Part shown: one piece after another, positions 17,130 to 23,570 of the stretch
Numbering within the stretch: the stretch's first letter is position 1
Layout: each line of letters begins with the position of its first letter
Origin: Cryobacterium sp. BB307
Lineage (GTDB): Bacteria; Actinomycetota; Actinomycetes; Actinomycetales; Microbacteriaceae
Direction of reading: 5' to 3'
NCBI RefSeq assembly: GCF_012274275.1
Contig: NZ_JAANZA010000001.1
Span: 1,054,001 to 1,118,000, forward strand
DNA length: 64,000 nt
Made by a program: the position numbers and the translations under genes
Notes under the pieces: model-generated
The model's input: the letters and a program-made list of their open reading frames with translations, nothing else
Database searches by the model: none
What the model was told of the DNA's origin: nothing

Positions 17130-17893
17130 ACTCATTCCCTCGAGTGATCCCGGTGCTGCTCGTCAGCGACGGATATTTGGTCAAGCCTGTCAAGTTCCGG
17201 GGCGGGAAGTACATTGGCGATCCCATTAACGCTGTCCGCATCTTCAACGAAAAGCAGGTTGACGAGCTTGTAGTGTGCGACATTGACGCATCTGTCAAGG
17301 GCACCGGAGTGAATTTCACGCTTATCGAGGAGATCGCCAGCGAGGCTTTTATGCCGGTGGCCTATGGAGGCGGAGTCACGTCGGCCGAGGACGCGAAGCG
17401 CGTCGTCGGCATCGGGATCGAGAAAATTGTGCTGAACACCGCGTTTGTGATGCGGCCAGAGAGTGTCACTGAGATCTCAGAGGACTTAGGTTCGTCCAGC
17501 ACTGTGGTGAGCATTGATTCCAAGAAGAAGCTGACAGGCGGATGGGATACCTACGTCCGCCGTGGCTCGAAGCGCACGGGCCTGTCGCCGAGCGAAGCCG
17601 CTCGTCGCGCGCAGGAGCTCGGAGCTGGGGAAATCCTCGTGTCCTCGATCGACCGCGAGAGTACGTTCACCGGCTACGACCTGCCACTCGTCGAGTCTGT
17701 CGCGGCCGCGGTTAGTGTGCCCGTGATCGCGCTGGGTGGGGCGTCAGGGTTCGACGACTTCAGGGCTGCGCTCGACAAGGGAGCATCCGCGGTCGCGGCA
17801 GGCAGCATGTTCGTGCTCAACGGCAAGCACCGCGCGGTGCTCATCTCCTACCCCGCTCCCGCTCAATTGAGATCTCTGGCGGACCGCTCATGA
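17126..17893 (+). CDS. HisF-like ammonia-channel protein for sugar amidation
   Basis: A 255-residue (beta/alpha)8 protein of the HisF family, with YGGGVTS, SIDSKKKL, EILVSSIDRESTFTGYD and IALGGASGF as phosphate- and ring-binding segments. The position equivalent to HisF Asp11 reads Leu 12 (IPVLLVSDG instead of the usual CLDVKDG), while the Asp130 equivalent is present (Asp 131). Loss of Asp11 should abolish the cyclase reaction yet leave the barrel able to conduct ammonia, as expected for a WbpG partner. Its ATG overlaps the HisH-like stop, and its own stop overlaps the next start, so stoichiometric expression is likely. Confidence 0.85.
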   Translation: MNSFPRVIPVLLVSDGYLVKPVKFRGGKYIGDPINAVRIFNEKQVDELVVCDIDASVKGTGVNFTLIEEIASEAFMPVAYGGGVTSAEDAKRVVGIGIEKIVLNTAFVMRPESVTEISEDLGSSSTVVSIDSKKKLTGGWDTYVRRGSKRTGLSPSEAARRAQELGAGEILVSSIDRESTFTGYDLPLVESVAAAVSVPVIALGGASGFDDFRAALDKGASAVAAGSMFVLNGKHRAVLISYPAPAQLRSLADRS

Positions 17894-19317
17894 AGCTCAA
17901 GACGGCTCCAGGCACGCAGGCGCTTCTGGACCTTGAGGATGCGGCGCCCGACATCCTGTTCGAGCGAATTCCGGGAGCTACTTCTCCGCTATGGCCCGAT
18001 GTGCGTACTGCATTCATGACGGCCATGCAACACCGAGACTACGGCTCGGCCCCCTCAGAACCAGCCGCTTCATCGCAAGTGCGTGCGTGGCAACGGTTGT
18101 TGCGTTCCCTGCTGCCTTCACAGTGGGACGCACGGCAACTCCGATCCGAGCGCCCGATCCTGTACATAGTTGGCGGCGGGACGACCCACAGCGTGTCGGC
18201 GGGTCTACGGAATTGGCTCATCGGTGACTATCTCGATCTGTTCCCTGAATTATCGGCAGTTGTGCAGTGGCACGCGATCAGTTCTCCGCCGCCGGCCTTT
18301 ACCATGACGCGGTCGCTGGACCCCATGGCAGCGCGTTCCGGCGGCTACGCACGACTATCTCGCAAGAGAGTGGATTCGGCGCTCGTGAGACGGTTAGTGC
18401 GGGAGTTTGCCGCGCGGCTGGAGGGACAGATCACCGACGACCAACTAGTGGCGATAGCTGCCAGCGCGACTTATTCTGCCTCGATCGCGCCGTACTTCGA
18501 AGCAGAGTTCTCGAAGCTTCTTGATCGCGTGCGACCCCGAATAGTCATTATGGAAGACGCCTCATACGGGGGCAGGGCGGCACTCATTGCGATGCTTAAG
18601 GCGAGGGGAATACTCGTCGTGGAGCCGCAGCATGGCTGGATCGGACCGACTCACGGCGCCTACAATTTCGGCGCTGCAATGCGCGATCCCCAACTCCTCG
18701 TCACGCTGCCGGACGAAGTCCTGACCTTCGGCGAATACTGGAGCAGCGGTATTCGGCACCCCGGTCGCGCGATCGCAATCGGGAAGCCTCATCTGGAATC
18801 GATGGCCGCCAAAGCTGAACAATGGAACGAACGCCCCTCGGAGGTGCTCTTGGTTTCCAGCGTTTCGTTCCCTGAAGAGACGATCGAGTTCGCCCGTTCG
18901 TTGCGTCGAGCATTGCCTCCCGAATGGGTGGTGCGCTTTCGTCCGCATCCTTCAGAGCGCGCGGTTCTGTCGTCTCGGTATGGGCGGATGCTGGCTGAGC
19001 CCGGGCTCCATGTCGATGACAACGCCGATGTCTACGAATCGCTCTCTACTGCAAGAGCGGTCGTGGGAACGGCGAGTACCGTTCTTTTCGAGGCCCTTGC
19101 CATGGGTTGCCAGGTGTTCGTGCGCGATAGTCCCTACACCGACTATTACGTCGGGGACCTTTTTGGACCACCGCTACAAGGAGTAGGTGAGGTTGATCGA
19201 ATCTCGCGGGCGATGCTCGACGCCGAGGCCGATGATGAGCCTTCGGTTCTTGATTCGATTTGGAAGCCGGGCGCAGTCGAGAATTTCCGGAGTTGGGCCG
19301 AGGCTCGCTTGAATTAG
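17890..19317 (+). CDS. Putative surface-polysaccharide glycosyltransferase of GT-B type (unclassified)
   Basis: This 475-residue protein was not recognised as a named family. In the central part EPQHGWIGPTHGAYN and later VVRFRPHPSER and VVGTASTVLFEALAMGC recall the donor-binding half of GT-B enzymes that use CDP- or CMP-activated substrates, such as teichoic-acid polymerases and capsular transferases with an HP...S...E pattern. No signal peptide or membrane helix is evident. It overlaps the HisF-like gene by 4 bp and closes the amidotransferase operon. Transfer of an amidinated sugar or of CMP-pseudaminic acid is possible but inferred from context only. Confidence 0.5.
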   Translation: MKLKTAPGTQALLDLEDAAPDILFERIPGATSPLWPDVRTAFMTAMQHRDYGSAPSEPAASSQVRAWQRLLRSLLPSQWDARQLRSERPILYIVGGGTTHSVSAGLRNWLIGDYLDLFPELSAVVQWHAISSPPPAFTMTRSLDPMAARSGGYARLSRKRVDSALVRRLVREFAARLEGQITDDQLVAIAASATYSASIAPYFEAEFSKLLDRVRPRIVIMEDASYGGRAALIAMLKARGILVVEPQHGWIGPTHGAYNFGAAMRDPQLLVTLPDEVLTFGEYWSSGIRHPGRAIAIGKPHLESMAAKAEQWNERPSEVLLVSSVSFPEETIEFARSLRRALPPEWVVRFRPHPSERAVLSSRYGRMLAEPGLHVDDNADVYESLSTARAVVGTASTVLFEALAMGCQVFVRDSPYTDYYVGDLFGPPLQGVGEVDRISRAMLDAEADDEPSVLDSIWKPGAVENFRSWAEARLN

Positions 19318-19345
19318 GCGACCTGCAGAGGGTGCATTAATGCGG

Positions 19346-20335
19346 CTACTCTGCGTGAGCGTCCAGCCGGTTAGTGCGCCCGTCTAAGCTCATGCTCTCG
19401 GCGATCTCAACGACGCGAGTCCCTTCGGCAAGAGTCACGATGCCGCGGGGCTCGCCCGCTAACACTGAGTCCCGGAATGCCTCGTGCTCCATTCGCAGCG
19501 GCTCCTTGCGGTCGAGCGCGAAACGGGTCATGTCTCCTTCTGAGACCCCGCGGAATTCGCCTGGATCCCAGGCAACTTGAATGCGTCCGTTCTCGAAGTA
19601 GGTGAGGTCCGCGCTCAGGGTATCGGCGAGGAGTACGCCATTCTCACCAGTGATGATCGTCACTCTCTCCTTGAAGGGGGTGAGCCAATTCACGGTGTGC
19701 GAGGTGATCGTGCCGTCCGACAACGTACCGACGGCGACAACCATATCTTCGTGGGGACGACCGCTGCGGTGTGCCGTGCGTGCATTAACAGAAACGAACT
19801 CCTGTTGCGCAACCCAGGCGGTGAGGTCGATGTCGTGCGATGCAAGATCCTTGATGACACCTACGTCTGCGATCCGGCCGGGGAACGGACCCTGCCGGCG
19901 AGTGGCGATCTGGTAGATCTCTCCAAGCACGCCATCTTGAATGCGCTGACGAGCTGCCTGCAACGCGGGGTTGTACCTCTCTATATGGCCGACCCCACCG
20001 ATTAGTCCTTTCGCGTCAAAGAGATCTCGAAGTTCGCGAGATTCTTGGGCGGTGGATGCGACAGGCTTCTCGATGATGGCGTGCACGCCCGCCTCCGCGA
20101 GTCGTGTTCCGAGTTGCAGGTGGAACACGGTTGGTGCAGCGACGACTGCGTAGTCAAGACCCAGCCCAAGAAAGCGGTCGAGGTCGCGGATGACCGGACG
20201 ATCGTGAACGCGCTCGGGAACGTTTTCGGCCGGGTCGAAGACAGCGACAAGTTCGACACCGTCGAGATTTGCAAGCACCCTTGCGTGATTGCTTCCCATC
20301 ACGCCAAGGCCCACGAGACCCGCGCGAAGCGCCAT
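19346..20335 (-). CDS. Gfo/Idh-type UDP-sugar 3-dehydrogenase (WbpB/GnnA-like)
   Basis: A 329-residue NAD-dependent oxidoreductase. The Rossmann motif GLVGLGVMGSNHARVL is at the N-terminus, the EKPVAS motif of the family near residue 90 and GVIKDLASHDIDL about 175. In the Wbp and Gnn pathways this enzyme oxidises C3 of UDP-GlcNAcA or UDP-GlcNAc to the 3-keto sugar. The next two genes upstream in the operon (aminotransferase, acetyltransferase) perform the following steps. Start ATG 20335 shares one base with the preceding stop (TGATG). Convergent with the operon ending at 19317, with only 28 bp between. Confidence 0.85.
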   Translation of the reverse strand: MALRAGLVGLGVMGSNHARVLANLDGVELVAVFDPAENVPERVHDRPVIRDLDRFLGLGLDYAVVAAPTVFHLQLGTRLAEAGVHAIIEKPVASTAQESRELRDLFDAKGLIGGVGHIERYNPALQAARQRIQDGVLGEIYQIATRRQGPFPGRIADVGVIKDLASHDIDLTAWVAQQEFVSVNARTAHRSGRPHEDMVVAVGTLSDGTITSHTVNWLTPFKERVTIITGENGVLLADTLSADLTYFENGRIQVAWDPGEFRGVSEGDMTRFALDRKEPLRMEHEAFRDSVLAGEPRGIVTLAEGTRVVEIAESMSLDGRTNRLDAHAE

Positions 20336-21411
20336 CAAGCGCCCGCCCTAGCAACGGCGTTAACCGCTTCCACAATTGATTCCCGCTCGGCATCGCTAAG
20401 GGACGGGTACACGGGAAGCGACAGCACCTGTTGCGCGGCGAGTTCAGTATTCGGCAGGTCGAGGTCAAGGCCGAACGACGGAAGCCTGTGAATCGGTGTC
20501 GGGTAGTACACTCCACTGCCCACTCCGCGGTTCGTGAGTTCGTTCGCGAAGGCGTCGCGATCGTGGTCGACGACCCGAATCGTGTATTGATGATAGACGT
20601 GCACTGCATTCGCGGCGGTGGGGGGCGTGACAACGCCGTCGAGATGCTCGTTGAAGAACGCGGCGTTGCGCTGACGAGCTTTGGTCCATGCTTCGAGTTT
20701 CCTGAGTTGTACCCGTCCGATAGCTGCATGAATGTCAGTCATGCGTGTGTTGAAGCCGATCAATTCGTTTTCGTAGCGCCGTTCCATGCCCTGGTTCCGG
20801 AGCATCCGAGCGACTCGATTCACCTGATCTGAGGCGGTGGTGATCATGCCTCCCTCGCCCGACGTCATGTTCTTGGTGGGGTAGAACGAGAAGGATGCCG
20901 CCTCGCTCCACGCACCTACGGGCTTGCCCTCGATGGAGGCGGCGTGAGCCTGCGCTGCGTCTTCGAAAAGAAGCAAGTCGTGCTTCTCCGCAAGGGCCGT
21001 AAGAGCGACCATGTCAGCCGGATGGCCGTAAAGGTGAACAGGCATGATTGCTGTTGTGCGAGGAGTTATCGCGGCCTCAACGGCGGCGACATCGATCGCA
21101 AAGTGATCGAGTTCGACATCGACGAAGACGGGCGTTGCGCCTACGAGGCTGACCGCGTTCGCCGTTGCAGCAAAACTGAACGACGGCACAATGACTTCAT
21201 CGCCAGGCTCAATACCTCCAGCGAGGAAGGCCAAATGGAGGGCAGACGTGCCGGAGTTCATTGCGATTGAGTGCCGACCGTCAACCCATTCGGAGAACTC
21301 GGATTCGAACGCTGCAACCTCCGGTCCTTGAGCGAGCATGCCGGAGCGTAGAACGCGGTCAACTGCGGCGCGCTCGTCTTCGCCGATCTCGGGCCTAGCG
21401 GCGGGGATCAT
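20335..21411 (-). CDS. DegT/DnrJ/EryC1 PLP aminotransferase (WbpE/GnnB-like)
   Basis: This 358-residue aminotransferase converts a UDP-3-keto sugar to the 3-amino sugar with glutamate and PLP. The PLP lysine is in FYPTKNMTSGEGG (about residue 181); MNSGTSALHLAFLA is the N-terminal cofactor loop and FEDAAQAHAA the aspartate strand. Start at ATG 21411 (MIPAARPEIGEDE), preceded by GGAG, overlapping the previous stop by one base. Neighbours encode the dehydrogenase before it and the acetyltransferase after it in the pathway. A second DegT family member in the window (29010-30137) belongs to pseudaminic acid synthesis. Confidence 0.88.
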   Translation of the reverse strand: MIPAARPEIGEDERAAVDRVLRSGMLAQGPEVAAFESEFSEWVDGRHSIAMNSGTSALHLAFLAGGIEPGDEVIVPSFSFAATANAVSLVGATPVFVDVELDHFAIDVAAVEAAITPRTTAIMPVHLYGHPADMVALTALAEKHDLLLFEDAAQAHAASIEGKPVGAWSEAASFSFYPTKNMTSGEGGMITTASDQVNRVARMLRNQGMERRYENELIGFNTRMTDIHAAIGRVQLRKLEAWTKARQRNAAFFNEHLDGVVTPPTAANAVHVYHQYTIRVVDHDRDAFANELTNRGVGSGVYYPTPIHRLPSFGLDLDLPNTELAAQQVLSLPVYPSLSDAERESIVEAVNAVARAGA

Positions 21412-22019
21412 CAATTCTCCACTTCCATGAGAGCGTTTTCGTCGGTCTGGCGGTACTTGGCGTTCGTCACGGGACAGCCCCAAAGTTCGCGGCTTTCTCG
21501 GACGAGTGGGTGCCCGGCCTTGCCTACCCAGCCGACGCGCCGTGCGGGGCTGCCAACGACGAGCGCGAAATCGGGAACGTCCTTAACCACTACCGATCCG
21601 GCGCCAACGAGAGCCCATCGCCCAATCTTGAGCGGTGCAATGCATGTGCTGTTTGCACCGATGGACGCCCCCTCAGCGATGTCGACGCCCACGGGTTGCC
21701 AGTCCGTCGCAGACTTCACGGAGCCGTCTGGATTGACGGCGCGCGGGAATTGATCGTTGGTAAGAACGACGGCTGGTCCAATGAATACCCCGCGCGCAAG
21801 GCGGGCCGGCTCGTAGACCAGTGCGTAGTTCTGAATCTTGCAGTTGTCCCCGACATGAACGCCCGGGCCGATGTAAGCACCCCGGCCGACAATGACGTTC
21901 TCGCCGAGCGTTGCATCCTCGCGCACCTGCGCGTAATGCCAAACTCGCGCGCTCGCGGCGATTTCCGCGGTTGGGGCTACGTCGGCAGACCCATGGACGT
22001 GGTCGTTCGAGGCGATCAT
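21411..22019 (-). CDS. Hexapeptide-repeat acetyltransferase (WbpD/WlbB-like)
   Basis: A 202-residue left-handed beta-helix acyltransferase with many hexapeptide repeats (for example IVGRGAYIGPGVHVGDNC) and an inserted loop around LTNDQFPRA as in WbpD-type N-acetyltransferases. It would acetylate the 3-amino group to give UDP-2,3-diacetamido-2,3-dideoxy-D-glucuronic acid. First gene of the minus operon; ATG 22019 has GGAG 6 nt upstream. Divergent from the GT2 gene at 22206; the 186-bp gap should hold both promoters. No WbpI-type 2-epimerase is present in the window, so the product may remain in the gluco form. Confidence 0.87.
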   Translation of the reverse strand: MIASNDHVHGSADVAPTAEIAASARVWHYAQVREDATLGENVIVGRGAYIGPGVHVGDNCKIQNYALVYEPARLARGVFIGPAVVLTNDQFPRAVNPDGSVKSATDWQPVGVDIAEGASIGANSTCIAPLKIGRWALVGAGSVVVKDVPDFALVVGSPARRVGWVGKAGHPLVRESRELWGCPVTNAKYRQTDENALMEVEN

Positions 22020-22192
22020 TAGTGCTCCGGAAGGTAGGCGGCAGGCAGCCAACCTCTTCATCGTAGTTGCTTGCGCACGCTCGTCTGGCGAGATGGACGA
22101 TTGCGGCGAGCGTACGTGCGTTAGCGGCTGATCGGTTGGACCCGCAAACTCGCCGAGCCGTCAACCGGACGAGCCGAGCACGAGCCAGTTGG

Positions 22193-22198
22193 TAGAGT
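22193..22198 (+). promoter_or_regulatory. -10 element, probable leaderless start of GT2 gene
   Basis: TAGAGT lies 7 nt before the GTG at 22206, and there is no Shine-Dalgarno sequence, which fits a leaderless transcript. A -35 box is not clear. Confidence 0.4.
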
Positions 22199-22205
22199 CT
22201 CGCGG

Positions 22206-23438
22206 GTGTCGAGTAACGATGTAGCGAGTCTGGGCAGACCGACTCCGAGCTTGTCGATAATCATTCCATTTCATAATTCGCAGAACAACTCAGCACGCCT
22301 CTTGAGGACGCTAGCGGATCTACCTAACGGTTCTGTCGAGGTGATTTGCGTCGACGACGGGTCCACGGATGGGACCAGGGACGTCTTGACGAACTTTGCC
22401 GAAGTGTGCACGGTGCCGGTGAAGATCCTCTGGCAGGAGAACGCGGGTCCAGGCAGGGCCAGGAACAACGGCTTGCGGCACGCCCGGGGTGACTATGTGT
22501 GGTTCGTCGACTGCGACGATGACATTACGGCCGAGGCTCTGGCGTATTTCGACCGGCTCAAGCACGATGGGCTCGATTTCATCGACTTTGACATGGCGGA
22601 CGGAGTGTCGGGACCAGTCACCAACACCATGGGTATCACGGCGGGAACTTATGGTGTGTCCAGCGAGATTCGATCCGGCTTGGTCCGCACCTACGGCTCG
22701 CTCGTTACAAAGATCACACGGCGCGAACTGCTCATAGCCAACGAACTGTGGTACCCAGAGTATTGCTTTTTCGAGGACAACCTTCTCACTCTGGTGTTGC
22801 CGTTCTTTGTCACGCGTTTTCATAAAGCAGACCTCGTCGGCTACACGCATCATCAAGAGTTTCAGAGCATCACGCGCCGGGCGTTGAGCCCGCGCTATTT
22901 CGATCGGTTGCATACAGCGGTGTGGGGGTTTGCAGCGGCCCGCCGACTCGCGATGGGGCCGTCAGAAGTCGAAGCAGTCGAGAACCGGTTCATCGACCTC
23001 TTTTTCGGCAAGACAACGTGCCAGATATTCGGCATGAACTACCCCAACACTGGTTTCCTCGACTCATTGAGGCGATTGCGTCTGGCAGAGGCGACGGGCC
23101 GCCTGATCGCTCATTTCGCTTCACTCTGGTATGCCCGAAGCTGGTTGGTTTCGGCGCGAGTCCATAGGTACTACAGAGAGCTCGCGCAAGAATTCGACCT
23201 GCCGAAGAATCCTCTTCCTCGAGCGATGGCACTGCCAGAAGGTCGACGCGTGCCATGGCGAGCGATTTGGGTTTCAACTATCTTTCTGCGCGGGCAGAGG
23301 AGATACTTCGAACGCCTACGGGCGGCCGCGTGGGGTCATGCCGCTTCAGGCTCAGAGGCATGGCGGATTCCAATCATGCGCGTCGACAGTATGTCGCAGG
23401 GAGCAACGTCACTCTCGGCACCTAGCGCCGTTCCGTAG
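22206..23438 (+). CDS. Glycosyltransferase family 2
   Basis: A 410-residue GT-A enzyme. LSIIIPFHNSQNN and VDDGSTDGT form the nucleotide-binding N-terminus, WQENAGPGRARNNGL follows, and FVDCDDDI is the metal-binding DxD-type site at about residue 100-107. The C-terminal 170 residues are basic and aromatic, without clear membrane spans. It is a cytoplasmic inverting transferase, probably acting on the repeat unit assembled here. It lies between the UDP-diacetamido-uronic acid genes and the secreted LGFP protein. Donor unknown. Confidence 0.85.
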   Translation: MSSNDVASLGRPTPSLSIIIPFHNSQNNSARLLRTLADLPNGSVEVICVDDGSTDGTRDVLTNFAEVCTVPVKILWQENAGPGRARNNGLRHARGDYVWFVDCDDDITAEALAYFDRLKHDGLDFIDFDMADGVSGPVTNTMGITAGTYGVSSEIRSGLVRTYGSLVTKITRRELLIANELWYPEYCFFEDNLLTLVLPFFVTRFHKADLVGYTHHQEFQSITRRALSPRYFDRLHTAVWGFAAARRLAMGPSEVEAVENRFIDLFFGKTTCQIFGMNYPNTGFLDSLRRLRLAEATGRLIAHFASLWYARSWLVSARVHRYYRELAQEFDLPKNPLPRAMALPEGRRVPWRAIWVSTIFLRGQRRYFERLRAAAWGHAASGSEAWRIPIMRVDSMSQGATSLSAPSAVP

Positions 23439-23570
23439 CCTCGGAAATGCCGCACCCGGCACTACACGCGCAAATGGGCCCTTGGACACGACAAATTATC
23501 GGTCCGGCAGTGCCGGAATTTGAGGCAATGGTGCCATACACTCGTGCGGCAAGCACGCGGGGGAGTGATC

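Noticed and set aside
16524-17893. Histidine biosynthesis genes hisH and hisF
   Set aside because: They overlap a WbpG-like gene, no other his gene is near and the HisF-like protein lacks the Asp11 equivalent; sugar amidation is the better call.
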